From NCBI RefSeq assembly GCF_009755605.1, contig NZ_WPNZ01000010.1:267101-331100 (forward strand): a stretch of DNA of 64,000 nt, read 5' to 3'. The notes beneath the pieces were generated by a model. That model did not search any database. It saw nothing but the letters and a program-made list of their open reading frames with translations, and had not been told where the DNA came from. A program made the translations under genes and the position numbers. This DNA comes from Streptomyces typhae. GTDB taxonomy: Bacteria; Actinomycetota; Actinomycetes; Streptomycetales; Streptomycetaceae. This document shows positions 8,595-18,010 of this stretch, piece by piece (the first letter of the stretch is position 1; every line of letters begins with the position of its first letter).

Positions 8595-8957
8595 ATGACC
8601 ACTCACCACACCAGTGACGACAACGGCGCCACCGGCACGGGGGCGGCGGAGGGCGGCGGCGTCGACCCCGCCGTGCGCGCCGAGCTGTCCCGCCTACGGG
8701 ACAGCATCGACAACATCGACGCCGCGGTCGTCCACATGCTCGCCGAGCGCTTCAAGTGCACCCAGCAGGTCGGCCACCTCAAGGCCAATCACCAGCTGCC
8801 GCCCGCCGACCCGGCCCGTGAGGCCCGTCAGGTCGCCCGCCTCCGCCAGCTCGCCGAGAACGCCAAGCTGGACCCCGCCTTCGCCGAGAAGCTCCTGAAC
8901 TTCATCATCGGGGAGGTGATCCGGCACCACGAGAGCATCGCGGACGGCAACCGCTGA
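8595..8957 (+). CDS. Chorismate mutase (AroQ class)
   Basis: 120 residues; converts chorismate to prephenate for phenylalanine and tyrosine synthesis. After a low-complexity Gly/Thr/Asp leader of about 30 residues comes an all-helical AroQ fold: LRDSIDNIDAAVVHMLAERFKCTQQVGHLK, with the active-site Arg/Lys in the first long helix, then DPAREARQVARLRQLAE and a last helix ending FIIGEVIRHHESIA. No prephenate dehydratase or dehydrogenase domain is attached. Probably leaderless (see 8581). It follows the AraC gene by only 11 bp, but its metabolic role is unrelated to sugar hydrolysis. Confidence 0.88.
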   Translation: MTTHHTSDDNGATGTGAAEGGGVDPAVRAELSRLRDSIDNIDAAVVHMLAERFKCTQQVGHLKANHQLPPADPAREARQVARLRQLAENAKLDPAFAEKLLNFIIGEVIRHHESIADGNR

Positions 8958-9041
8958 GGGGCGTGCGGACCGGCCGCCGCGCATCCGGGACGGCGGTACC
9001 CGCACTGACGGGCGCACGGCGGGATCAGGCACCATGGCCAG

Positions 9042-11546
9042 ATGTCCGTTCTGACGCGCGACGAAGCGCAGACCCGAGCCCAGCTCCTCGACGTATGGCG
9101 GTACGAGGTCGATCTCGACCTGACCACCGGCGAGGACACCTTCGACTCCCGCACGGTGATCACCTTCAGCGCCGCGGCGGACGGCGACACCTTCGTCGAG
9201 TTGAAGCCCGCACGGCTGCGCTCCGTCACGCTCGACGGCACCGCCCTGGACCCGGCGGACCTGGACGGCAACAGGCTGCCGCTGCGCGGTCTGACCGCGG
9301 GTGAGCACGAGCTGCGGGTCGACGCGGTCATGCGCTACTCCCGCACCGGTGAGGGCATGCACCGGTTCACGGATCCCGCCGACGGTGAGACGTACCTGTA
9401 CACGCAGTTGTTCCTGGAGGACGTGCAGCGCGTGTTCGCGGCGTTCGACCAGCCGGATCTGAAGGCCGTGTTCGCGCTGACGGTGACCGCGCCGGAGGGC
9501 TGGACGGTCCTCGCCAACGGTGTCGTCGAGGACCTGGGCGGGGGCCGCTGGCGGGCGGCGCCGACCCCGCTGATCTCCACGTATCTCGTCGCGGTCGCCG
9601 CGGGGCCCTGGCACTCGGTGCGCACCGAGCACCGCGGTCTGCCGTTCGGCCTCCACTGCCGCCGTTCCCTCGCGCCGTATCTGGACGCGGACGCCGACGA
9701 GCTGCTCGACGTGACCGTGGCGTGCTTCGACCGCTACCACGAGAAGTTCACCGAGCCCTATCCGTTCGACTCCTACGACCAGGCGTTCGTTCCGGAGTTC
9801 AACGCGGGCGCCATGGAGAACCCCGGCCTCGTCACCTTCAGGGACGAGTTCGTCTTCCGGTCGGCGGTGACGGACACCCAGCGCCAGAGCCGTGCCATGG
9901 TCGTCGCGCACGAGATGGCGCACATGTGGTTCGGGGACCTGGTGACGCTCGCGTGGTGGGACGACATCTGGCTGAACGAGTCCTTCGCCGAGTACATGGG
10001 CTACCAGACGCTGACCGAGGCGACCCGCTTCGCCGACACCTGGGTCGACTTCGGTGTCGCCCGCAAGCCGGGGGGTTACGACGCGGACCAGCGGCCCTCC
10101 ACGCATCCGGTGGCGCCGGATCCGGACGCGGTCCCCGACACGGCGTCGGCGATGCTCAACTTCGACGGCATCTCCTACGCCAAGGGCGCGAGCGCGCTGC
10201 GTCAGCTCGTGGCGTGGCTCGGCGAGAAGGACTTCCTGGCGGGCATCAACGCGCACTTCGCGCGGCACAGGTTCGGCAACGCCACGCTCGCCGACTTCAT
10301 CGACAACCTGGCCTCCGCGACGGACCGCGACGTGCGCGGCTGGGCGCAGGCGTGGCTGCGGACCACGGGCGTGGACACGTTCCGGCCCACCGTCACGCAC
10401 AGCGGCCGCGAGTGGACCCTCGCCCTGGACCGCGAGGGCAGCCGCCCGCACCGGGTCGCGGTGGGCGTGTACGACAGGGACCTGTCCGACGGGCGGTCCC
10501 TGGTCCTGCGGGAGCGGTTCGAGACGGACGTGCCGTCGCAGGAGGGGCCCGTGGCGCGCGACGGCGGGCGGCCCGCGCTCGTCGTGCCCAACGACCAGGA
10601 CCTGACGTACGCCAAGGTGCGCCTGGACGGGGTGTCGCAGGAGACGGTCCTCGCGTCGCTCTCCGGTGTTCCGGACGCGCTGACACGTGCGGTGCTGTGG
10701 AACGCGCTGCGCGACATGGTGCGCGACGGGGAGCTGGCGCCCGCCGCCTATCTGGAGGCGGCCCGCGCCCATCTGCCCGCGGAGAGCGACCTCGCCCTCG
10801 TCGCGGGTGTCCTCGGCTTCGCCGGTTTCGCCGTCGCCGACCGGTACACGCCCCTCGACGGCAGGACCGCCGCCCTGGCCACGATCGGCGCGCTGTGCGA
10901 GGACGTGATCCGGCGTACGGAGGATGGTTCGCAGCCGGGGCTGCGGCTCATCGCCGTACGGGGGGTCATCGACTCCGCGACGCAGCCCGAGCCCTTGGCG
11001 ACCTGGCTGTCGCAGGGTGCGGTGCCCGGTGGGCCCGAGCTGGATCCGGAGCTGCGCTGGCGGATCCTCGGCCGGCTCGCCGCGCTCGGCGCGGTCGACG
11101 AGAGTGCGATCGCGGCGGAGCTGCGCCGCGATCCGAGCGCGACCGGTCAGGAGGGTGCCGCGCTCTGCCGGGCCGCGCTGCCCGACGCGAGCGCGAAGCA
11201 GCAGGCGTGGGATGCCATGTTCGGGTCGGACGAGCTGTCCAACTACTTGTTCACGGCCACGGCCCAGGGTTTCTGGCAGCCCGAGCAGGAGGCCCTCGTG
11301 CGCACCTATGTGCCGCGTTTCTTCGAGGACGCGGTGGCGCTCGCGGACCGGCGCGGGCCCGCCATGGCGGAGGCCGCGGGGCGGTTCGCCTTCCCGAGGT
11401 CGGCCGTGGACGGGGAGACGCTGCGCCTGGGCGAGCGCTGCCTGGAGCGCACCGACGTCCTGCCCGCGCTTCGCCGCATCCTGGCCGATCAACTGGACGA
11501 ACTGCGGCGGGCGTTGCGGGTGCGGGACGGTGCCGGGCAGCGGTGA
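9042..11546 (+). CDS. pepN: Aminopeptidase N (M1 zinc metallopeptidase)
   Basis: 834 residues, full length for actinobacterial PepN (about 830-860). It removes N-terminal amino acids from peptides in the cytoplasm. The substrate-anchoring GAMENPG motif and zinc site HEMAHMWFGDL (H290, E291, H294), with the third ligand in NESFAEY (E313), are intact. The C-terminal ERAP1-like helical domain follows from about 520. The gene starts 84 bp after chorismate mutase on the same strand. Streptomyces often carry more than one PepN, so this could be the main one or a paralogue. Confidence 0.92.
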   Translation: MSVLTRDEAQTRAQLLDVWRYEVDLDLTTGEDTFDSRTVITFSAAADGDTFVELKPARLRSVTLDGTALDPADLDGNRLPLRGLTAGEHELRVDAVMRYSRTGEGMHRFTDPADGETYLYTQLFLEDVQRVFAAFDQPDLKAVFALTVTAPEGWTVLANGVVEDLGGGRWRAAPTPLISTYLVAVAAGPWHSVRTEHRGLPFGLHCRRSLAPYLDADADELLDVTVACFDRYHEKFTEPYPFDSYDQAFVPEFNAGAMENPGLVTFRDEFVFRSAVTDTQRQSRAMVVAHEMAHMWFGDLVTLAWWDDIWLNESFAEYMGYQTLTEATRFADTWVDFGVARKPGGYDADQRPSTHPVAPDPDAVPDTASAMLNFDGISYAKGASALRQLVAWLGEKDFLAGINAHFARHRFGNATLADFIDNLASATDRDVRGWAQAWLRTTGVDTFRPTVTHSGREWTLALDREGSRPHRVAVGVYDRDLSDGRSLVLRERFETDVPSQEGPVARDGGRPALVVPNDQDLTYAKVRLDGVSQETVLASLSGVPDALTRAVLWNALRDMVRDGELAPAAYLEAARAHLPAESDLALVAGVLGFAGFAVADRYTPLDGRTAALATIGALCEDVIRRTEDGSQPGLRLIAVRGVIDSATQPEPLATWLSQGAVPGGPELDPELRWRILGRLAALGAVDESAIAAELRRDPSATGQEGAALCRAALPDASAKQQAWDAMFGSDELSNYLFTATAQGFWQPEQEALVRTYVPRFFEDAVALADRRGPAMAEAAGRFAFPRSAVDGETLRLGERCLERTDVLPALRRILADQLDELRRALRVRDGAGQR

Positions 11547-11751
11547 GGGGGGCCTCGGTCGCTCGGCCTAGGTCCGCGGTCCCGGCCGTCCGGGGGGTGA
11601 TCTCCGTCAAGGTGACGATCCGGTGGCCGTGCGGCGCTGCCTAGGGTCGATCTTGACGGCGTGCGGCGGGCCGGGGCGGCACAGCCCCGGTGCGCGCCGG
11701 GCCGGGGCGGATCCGCCGCGGGCCGTGCCGTCCCGAACCCGAGGAGTTCCT

Positions 11752-12612
11752 GTGATCGTCGTGACCGGTGCCACCGGCAATGTGGGCCGTGCCCTCGTCG
11801 CCCGGCTCGCCGCCGAGGGCGTGCCCGTGCGGGCCCTGACCCGGGACCCGGCGCGTGCGGGTGCCCTGCCCGCGGGCGCCGAGGCGGTCCGCTTCGCGCC
11901 GACGGCCGAACCGGCCGCCATGGCCGGCGCGTTCGCGGGTGCCACCGGGCTGTTCCTGCACCTGGCGGCGGGTGGCGACCACACCGCGGCGCTCCTCGAT
12001 GCCGCGCGTGCCGGTGGTGTCCGGCACGTCGTCGTCCTCTCGTCGATCATCGTCGACCACGACGAGGCCGCCGGGCATCCCCTGTACGACGCGCACGCGG
12101 CGCTGGAGGGGCACGTGCGGGCCAGTGGCCTCGGCTGGACGTTCCTGCGGCCCGGGGCCTTCAGCACCAACGCGCGGCAGTGGGCGGCGCAGATCCGTGC
12201 CGGTGACACGGTCCGCGGTCCGTTCGCGAAGCTGCGTCTGACGCCGGTCCACGAGGACGACATCGCCGCGGTCGCCGCCCGTGCCCTGCTCGACCCGGCG
12301 GCGCACACGGGCGTCGCGCACAGCGTCACCGGGCCCGCCGCCCTCACCACCGAGGAGCAGGTCCGGCAGGTGGGCCGGGCCCTCGGCCGGGACCTGCGGT
12401 ACGTGGAGGTCGCGCCGGACGAGGTGACGCCCGACATGTTCCCGCACATCGAGCCGGAGATGCTGCCGGTGTTCCTGGCGTCCCTCGGCGCCGCCGTCGA
12501 CAGTGACCCCGACCTGACGGCCACCGTGCGGGAGGTCACCGGACGTCCGGCGCGGACGTTCGCCCAGTGGGCCGAGGAGCACGCCGACGACTTCCGCGCG
12601 GGGGCCGCCTGA
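11752..12612 (+). CDS. NmrA-like NAD(P)-binding family protein
   Basis: 286 residues. The start is GTG at 11752, five bases after GAGGAG. The atypical short-chain dehydrogenase fold shows the dinucleotide site VTGATGNVGRALVARLAAEG at residues 4-23. The middle (VVLSSIIVDHDE, LRPGAFSTNARQW) and the end (TFAQWAEEHADDF) match NmrA/HSCARG-type and QOR2-like reductases rather than classical SDRs, because no YxxxK is obvious. It could be a redox sensor or a quinone or enone reductase. Neighbours (PepN upstream, convergent GH101) give no further hint. Confidence 0.75.
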   Translation: MIVVTGATGNVGRALVARLAAEGVPVRALTRDPARAGALPAGAEAVRFAPTAEPAAMAGAFAGATGLFLHLAAGGDHTAALLDAARAGGVRHVVVLSSIIVDHDEAAGHPLYDAHAALEGHVRASGLGWTFLRPGAFSTNARQWAAQIRAGDTVRGPFAKLRLTPVHEDDIAAVAARALLDPAAHTGVAHSVTGPAALTTEEQVRQVGRALGRDLRYVEVAPDEVTPDMFPHIEPEMLPVFLASLGAAVDSDPDLTATVREVTGRPARTFAQWAEEHADDFRAGAA

Positions 12613-12629
12613 GGGCTCCCCGGCGTGCG

Positions 12630-15600
12630 CTACACCTCCCGCACCTCGAACGTGTCCAGGACGAACTCCGCCTTGCCGTCGTCGCCGACCTTCCGCAGTC
12701 CGACCCAGGCCTCGCCGTCGGCGGGAGCGGTGAACTCGTAGGACAGCGCGGTCGGCGCGGTGGCCACGGGCAGGGCCTCGCGGGACAGTTCGCGCGCTCC
12801 GGGCTCGTCCACGGCCGTCACCCAGGCGTACTGCCCGGCCTTCTCGTTCTCGTACCGGAACGAGACCCGGTAGCGTCGGCCCGCCGTGAAGCGGACCGTG
12901 TGCGGGACGGTGCGGTGGACGAGGCCTTTGTTCTCGCCGCGGGACTTCAGGGACTGGGTGCCGTCCACGACGTCGTCGACGGCTTTGCCGTTCCAGCCGC
13001 GCTGGGTGTACGGGGCGTGCCGCTGCGCGATGTGGGTGCGCGGATCGGTGGCGCCCCCGGCGTCGCCCTTGACGAACGGGCCCCAGCCCTGCGGCACGTC
13101 CTCGAAGTCCTCGCGGGCGAGCACGCCCCGGCCGAGGGGCGGCCGTGCGCCGGTGGCGACGACGCGCACGTTGTCGAACCGCACCTGGGCGTCGCCCGCG
13201 TCGGCGCGCAGCGCGAGGTGCACCGGGCCGCCGCCGTCGGGGACGGTGAAGTACGTGAACAGGCGCTGGAAGCGGGTGCCGTGCTTGCGGTCGGCGGCGA
13301 CGAAGTTGACCGCGGTGGAGGTGTGCGTCCAGTTGGCGGCGGTGACGCCGTCGGCGGTGTGCACCTCCAGGGCGGCGCGGCGCCGCTGCCCGGCCTTCTC
13401 CCCCACTTCGACCTGCACGGACGCGGCGTACGTACCGGGCTTGAGGCGGCGCAGGCGCTGGCTGACGGTGGCGGCGGTACCGGCGGCGATCACCAGTTCG
13501 TGGTCGCCGAGCTCGCTGCGTTCGACGGTGGCGGGTCCGGTGACGTGCCAGGCGTCGAGGTTCCCGGCGTGGAAGCCGGGGTCGCGCAGGGGTGTGCCCT
13601 GGCCCCAGTCGGGGTCGGGGGCGCGCCGGACGCGGGCGCGGTGGACGACGTAGGGCTGCCGGGCGGCGGCGTCGAGGGTGATCCTCCCGCCGCGTACGGG
13701 GATGTCGGCGACGAAGGCGCGGCCCTGGTCGGTGAGGCGGTGGAGGGCGACCTCGCGCAGGTGCGACCAGCCCTCGGGCAGGGTCCAAGTGGTCTCGCCG
13801 CCGCGCGGGTTGTAGTGGTAGAGCTTCTTCGGGTCGGTGGGCCTGCGCGGCTCCCAGGGCAGCAGATAGGTGCCGTTGTCGTAGACGAGGTGGCCGTCGG
13901 TGGTGACGCGCCGGGTGCCGTCGGCGTCGGTGACGGAGGTGGCGCCGGTGCCGAAGAACGTGATCTCGTGCTCGGTCCAGGACTTGATGGGCTGCGCCTG
14001 GAGGTACTTGGCGGGCAGCGCGTGCGTCCAGATCAGGTCGTAGAAGGCGTTCCAGTCGGTCTTGCCGGTCCAGCCGGAGAAGGTGCCCATGCGGGCGGCG
14101 CCGAGCAGGGTGGGCCACTTGTCGGCGAAGACGTCCTTCTGGTGGTGGCGGATGAAGCGGATCAGCCGGGAGTTGATGCCGCGGGAGGTGTCGGGGCCGT
14201 AGTCGGTCTCGGTGGCCCAGTGCGACCACAGGGCGGAGCGTTCGAAGCCGTGGCCCCATTCGCTGGTGACCATCCAGCCCTGTTCGCGCAGGGTGCGCTG
14301 GAGGCGGTCGGAGGTCCAGCCGGACTCGCGGAACACGTCGATGTAGAGGGTGTTGAGGGCCGGGTGGGTCTCGCGGCGCAGATCGGCGAGGCGGCGCACG
14401 ATGTCGCCGGAGACGAGGTCGCGGCGCTGGTCGATGCGGTAGCTCTGGTCGAGCCAGTCCCACTGCTCGTCGCTCTTGTCGACGAGCTTGTCGGAGAAGG
14501 CGTTCGCGACGGGGTAGGACTCGGTGGCGTTGATGTGCACGCCGAAGTCGCTGTTCCACTTGGCGCCCTCGGCGAGGAGGGTGTTGAGGTCGGCGAGGCC
14601 GCCCGCGCGGGTGTTGTGGTTCCCGGCGTAGTCCGGGTGCGCGGAGTCGTGGCCCTCGGACTGGTAGCCCTTGAGGAGGGTGTACTGGCGCAGTCCGTCG
14701 GTGGCGAGGTGGACGCGCTTGACGTCGTCGAGGGTCGCGAGGAACGGGTTGGTGGCCTGCGAGGCGAAGTTGAAGGGGATGTGCGGGACGACCCGCAGAT
14801 GCTGCTCGTCGGCGCCGAGCGGGGTGACCATGATGTCGCGGAAGGCGATGGCGGCGTCCTGCCAGTCGACCTTGCCGTCGCCGTTGCGGTCGCCGGTGAC
14901 GACGACGGTCGCGTACGGCAGCGGCTCGGTGGCGGCGACGGGGGCGGTGGCGGCGCGGTGCGTCCACTGGCCGGGGGTGAGGCTCGTCTCGACGTGGCCG
15001 TCCTTGCGTACGGTGTGGTGCCACAGGCGGCCGTTCTCCCAGGTGGTCTCGGAGGTGGGCTTGTCGTAGACGGTGTTGGTCTCGACGGCGCCGCCGAGCC
15101 CGTCGTGCGCGAGCACCGCGTACGCGCAGCCGGTCGGGACCCCGGCGGGCGTGTCGGGGCGCAGCGCGACGAGGGTGTCGCCGCTCTTGGCCTTGTCGAG
15201 CTGCACCTTCGCGGCGAGCAGGGTGGCGCCGGGCTGGTCGCTGCGGACGGAGAGCAGGGCGAGGCCGGGGACGCGCAGGGTGCCGACGCGCAGGGCGGCG
15301 GTGTCGGCGATCCTCGTGACGCGCCAGTGCACCTGGCGGCCCCGCACGGCGATCTCGACGTCGATGCGGGTGCCGCCGTCGAAGGTGAGGGTGTACATGG
15401 CGCGGTCGCCGCGCAGGGCCGTGGTGACCTTCGGGGTGTACTCCTTCTCGTCGATCAGGAGCGTGGTCACGGGGTCCGGCCGGCCGTGCAGGACGGCGCG
15501 GCTCGCGCGGTCGGTGTACGAGACGACGCGCGGGAAGCCGGTGGCGACGCGGACGTCGAGGGCGGACGAGCGCAGGACCGCCTCGTCGGGGGCGGCGTTC

Positions 15601-15728
15601 GTGGTGGCCGGGGCCGCGTGCGCGGTGCCCGCTCCGGTGATCCCGGCGATCCCGGCGATCGCCCCCGTGGCGACCACGGCTCTGCGGCTCGGCCCGGCCT
15701 CGGGCCCTGGCGTCTGTGACGACGGCAT
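12630..15728 (-). CDS. Secreted GH101 endo-alpha-N-acetylgalactosaminidase
   Basis: 1032 residues. GH101 enzymes release the core-1 disaccharide Gal-beta-1,3-GalNAc from Ser/Thr of O-glycoproteins. The Tat-like leader SRRAVVATGAIAGIAG ends at an AHA-A site. It is followed by a galactose-mutarotase-like beta domain, a TIM barrel and C-terminal beta-sandwich carbohydrate-binding regions. By family analogy the nucleophile is Asp464 in NTLYIDVF and the acid/base Glu490 in TSEWGHGFE; PFNFASQATNPF and YQSEGHDSAHPDY are family-like. The start at 15728 is preferred over an upstream GTG at 15767 because AAGGGG precedes it. It shares an upstream motif with the GH35 gene, and a beta-1,3-galactosidase would act on its product. 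Confidence 0.88.
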   Translation of the reverse strand: MPSSQTPGPEAGPSRRAVVATGAIAGIAGITGAGTAHAAPATTNAAPDEAVLRSSALDVRVATGFPRVVSYTDRASRAVLHGRPDPVTTLLIDEKEYTPKVTTALRGDRAMYTLTFDGGTRIDVEIAVRGRQVHWRVTRIADTAALRVGTLRVPGLALLSVRSDQPGATLLAAKVQLDKAKSGDTLVALRPDTPAGVPTGCAYAVLAHDGLGGAVETNTVYDKPTSETTWENGRLWHHTVRKDGHVETSLTPGQWTHRAATAPVAATEPLPYATVVVTGDRNGDGKVDWQDAAIAFRDIMVTPLGADEQHLRVVPHIPFNFASQATNPFLATLDDVKRVHLATDGLRQYTLLKGYQSEGHDSAHPDYAGNHNTRAGGLADLNTLLAEGAKWNSDFGVHINATESYPVANAFSDKLVDKSDEQWDWLDQSYRIDQRRDLVSGDIVRRLADLRRETHPALNTLYIDVFRESGWTSDRLQRTLREQGWMVTSEWGHGFERSALWSHWATETDYGPDTSRGINSRLIRFIRHHQKDVFADKWPTLLGAARMGTFSGWTGKTDWNAFYDLIWTHALPAKYLQAQPIKSWTEHEITFFGTGATSVTDADGTRRVTTDGHLVYDNGTYLLPWEPRRPTDPKKLYHYNPRGGETTWTLPEGWSHLREVALHRLTDQGRAFVADIPVRGGRITLDAAARQPYVVHRARVRRAPDPDWGQGTPLRDPGFHAGNLDAWHVTGPATVERSELGDHELVIAAGTAATVSQRLRRLKPGTYAASVQVEVGEKAGQRRRAALEVHTADGVTAANWTHTSTAVNFVAADRKHGTRFQRLFTYFTVPDGGGPVHLALRADAGDAQVRFDNVRVVATGARPPLGRGVLAREDFEDVPQGWGPFVKGDAGGATDPRTHIAQRHAPYTQRGWNGKAVDDVVDGTQSLKSRGENKGLVHRTVPHTVRFTAGRRYRVSFRYENEKAGQYAWVTAVDEPGARELSREALPVATAPTALSYEFTAPADGEAWVGLRKVGDDGKAEFVLDTFEVREV

Positions 15729-15792
15729 CAACGCACCCCTTTGTGGGACGGAATTCGTGTCGGTCACGATGCGCCGCGCGGGACGAGGGCGC

Positions 15793-15822
15793 CCATGGAC
15801 AAAGACGGGAGAGGTCTTGGAC
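15793..15822. promoter_or_regulatory. Putative activator site upstream of GH101 (matches the GH35 upstream site)
   Basis: CCATGGACAAAGA at 15793-15805 is identical to 7555-7567. A second TGGAC at 15818-15822 gives direct half-sites 22 bp apart. It lies about 65 bp before the GH101 start, against 56 bp in the GH35 case. A shared regulator is inferred. Confidence 0.5.
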
Positions 15823-15901
15823 TAACGTCCGGCGCGCGGGGCACTGACGGCCGCGCCGCTGCCGGGGCCGCTCCCGCCCCGTCCGCCCGCCGGTCCCCGC
15901 G

Positions 15902-17137
15902 CTACCCGCCCGCGCCCTGCCCGTACGGCAGCACCGCCCGCACTTCCCAGCCGCCCGCCGCGGCGGGGCCCGCCGTCAGGGTGCCGCCGAGGGCCGTCGC
16001 GCGTTCCTCCAGGCCGGCGAGGCCGAAGCCGCCGCGGTCGCCGGGGTGTTCGGAGGGGGCAGGGTGCTGGTCCGTCGGCCCGCCGCCGTCGTCGGTGACG
16101 CGGACCTCCAGGCCGCCGTCGACGACCCGCACGCCGACCTGCACCGATGTCGCCCCGGCGGCGTGCTTGCGGACGTTCGTGAGCGCCTCGCGCACGATGT
16201 GGTGCGCGGTGGCGGCGAGATCGGCCGGAAGCCGCTCCTGAAGGCCGGGTTCCACCGCCACGGCGACCGGCGGCCCGGTGGCGGAGAATGTCTCCGCGAG
16301 GTCCCGCAGCGCGGCGAGCCCGGCCGGCGGCGCGGTGCGGGCCTCGCCCTCGCGGAGCACCCGCACCAGGCGCCGCATCGCGCCGAGCGCCTCGTCGCCC
16401 GCGTCGGCGATCCGGGTGAAGGTGCCGGCCGCGGCGTCGGCGCCGACCGCGGTGAAGGACGCGGCGCGGGCCTGCACGACGATGCCGGTGACGTGGTGGG
16501 CGACCAGGTCGTGGAGCTCCCGGGCGAGGTCGAGGCGCTCGGCGGCGCGCACCGCCGCCACGTCCCGCTCCCGCTGCGCCTGCTGAGCCCGCAGCAGCAG
16601 CGAGAACGCGCTGACCACGGCGGCGAGCGCGGAGAACAGCAGCGTGAAGCGGCCGGGGGACGCGTCCCGTACGGGTGCGGCCACGCAGGCGAGGGCGAGC
16701 AGCGGGCCGAGCACGGCGGCGGGCCGCGCGGGCAGCCGCAGCAGGACGCCGGTGAGCAGGACGAGCAGCGCGATGGCCTCGCCCGTGCCCCAGACGGTCT
16801 GCGGGCGCGCGCTGACGAACGCGTACAGCGTGGCCGCCCAGGAGACACCGGCCGCCGTCCAGGCGCGCACGGCCAGGGGCGGCCGGGCCCAGGGCACGGC
16901 GCACAGGCAGCACAGGATGCCCGCGGTCCACACGGCGGCGCGCGGTCCGGTGGGCCGGTCGGCGAGGGTGAGGCCCTCGGCGGTGACGAGGAGGACGAGC
17001 ACGGTGGCGAGCAGCAGGCGGGCCGCGGTGCGGCGCTCGGGGTGGCGGTCCAGGAGCCGCGCGTACCGGTCGAGGAGTCCGGGTCCGGCGGGGCGGTGCC
17101 GTGCGGGGTGCGCCGGGGGGTGCGGGCGGGGGTTCAT
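15902..17137 (-). CDS. Two-component sensor histidine kinase (HisKA_3 family)
   Basis: 411 residues. Five or so hydrophobic segments between about 35 and 185 form the membrane sensor. Then comes the DesK/NarX-type dimerisation domain with the phospho-acceptor His in ARELHDLVAHHVTGIVVQARA (H209), and an HATPase_c domain: IVREALTNVRKHA (N box), VTDDGGGPT (G1) and GGFGLAGLEERATALGG (G2). The ATG overlaps the regulator's stop by four bases (ATGA at 17134-17137), so the pair is co-translated. There is no extracytoplasmic domain of size, so the signal may be membrane state or a partner protein. Confidence 0.9.
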   Translation of the reverse strand: MNPRPHPPAHPARHRPAGPGLLDRYARLLDRHPERRTAARLLLATVLVLLVTAEGLTLADRPTGPRAAVWTAGILCCLCAVPWARPPLAVRAWTAAGVSWAATLYAFVSARPQTVWGTGEAIALLVLLTGVLLRLPARPAAVLGPLLALACVAAPVRDASPGRFTLLFSALAAVVSAFSLLLRAQQAQRERDVAAVRAAERLDLARELHDLVAHHVTGIVVQARAASFTAVGADAAAGTFTRIADAGDEALGAMRRLVRVLREGEARTAPPAGLAALRDLAETFSATGPPVAVAVEPGLQERLPADLAATAHHIVREALTNVRKHAAGATSVQVGVRVVDGGLEVRVTDDGGGPTDQHPAPSEHPGDRGGFGLAGLEERATALGGTLTAGPAAAGGWEVRAVLPYGQGAGG

Positions 17138-17790
17138 GGGGTGCGGGTGGCGAGGCCGCTCTCCCAGGCCCAGGCGGCGATCTCGACGCGGTTCCTGGCG
17201 TCCAGCTTGGCCTGCACGTTGGCGAGGTGGGACTTGACCGTGGACAGGGAGACGAACAGTTCGGCGGCGATCTCGTTGTTGGTGCGGCCGCGGGCGAGGG
17301 CGCGGACGACGTCCCGTTCGCGCTGGGTGAGGGGTTCGGCGGGGGTGCGCGTCGCGGGGGCCGCGCCGGGGGCCAGTTCCCGCAGCAGCCGCACGGTGAT
17401 CGCGGGTGAGACGAGCGCGTCGCCGACGGCCGCGGCGCGTACGGCCTCCACGAGCATGGCGGGGCTCGCGTTCTTCAGCAGGAACCCGCTGGCGCCCGCG
17501 CCCAGGGCCGCGTGCACGTACTCGTCGAGGTCGAAGGTGGTGACGATGACGATGCGGGGCCGCACCGCGCCGTCGGCGGTGAGCCTGCGGGTGACTTCCA
17601 GTCCGTCGAGGCGGGGCATGCGGATGTCGAGGAGGAGCACGTCGGGGTCGTGGTCCCGGACGGCGGCGAGCGCGTCCTCGCCGTCGACGACGTCGGCGAG
17701 GACCTCGATGTCGGGGCGGCTCTCCAGGATCATGCGGAAGCCGGTGCGGACCATTTCCTGGTCGTCCGCGATGACCACCGTGATCGCCAT
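17134..17790 (-). CDS. NarL/LuxR-family response regulator
   Basis: 218 residues. The receiver domain has the acidic pair in ADDQE, the phospho-acceptor D55 in LLLDIRMPRLDG, the switch Thr in IVTTFDLDEYV and the Lys in FLLKNASP. The C-terminal LuxR-type HTH (LTQRERDVVRALARGRTNNE, then STVKSHLANVQAKL) completes a typical NarL protein. It is first in an operon with the kinase at 15902. The target genes are unknown; the nearest divergent genes do not suggest one. Confidence 0.93.
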   Translation of the reverse strand: MAITVVIADDQEMVRTGFRMILESRPDIEVLADVVDGEDALAAVRDHDPDVLLLDIRMPRLDGLEVTRRLTADGAVRPRIVIVTTFDLDEYVHAALGAGASGFLLKNASPAMLVEAVRAAAVGDALVSPAITVRLLRELAPGAAPATRTPAEPLTQRERDVVRALARGRTNNEIAAELFVSLSTVKSHLANVQAKLDARNRVEIAAWAWESGLATRTP

Positions 17791-17907
17791 GTGCTGCCGC
17801 CCGCCGTTCCCCGAAGTCCGTTCCGTACCGCCCCGAGTGTCCCATATGCGGACATACTCAGCGGGAGGCCGGACAGTCGGCGCACGCCGGAGCGGGGCAC
17901 GGGAAAC

Positions 17908-17937
17908 GGGGCCGGGTCCGTTCCGCGACCCGGCCCC
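17908..17937 (-). terminator. Stem-loop downstream of the trypsin gene
   Basis: Arm GGGGCCGGGTC (17908-17918) pairs perfectly with 17927-17937 around an 8-base loop. It is 73 bp beyond the trypsin stop on the minus strand and also lies ahead of the response regulator promoter. Confidence 0.6.
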
Positions 17938-18010
17938 GCGACTCCACTACTCGACTCGACTGCTCACCGTGCGGGCACTGTGGGGTGCCCGGTGCGTCGG
18001 AGCCGGTGCG

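Noticed and set aside
12567..15719. A 1050-codon plus-strand frame opposite GH101
   Set aside because: Low-complexity Gly/Val/Ala translation with no family motif; the GH101 frame on the other strand explains the region.
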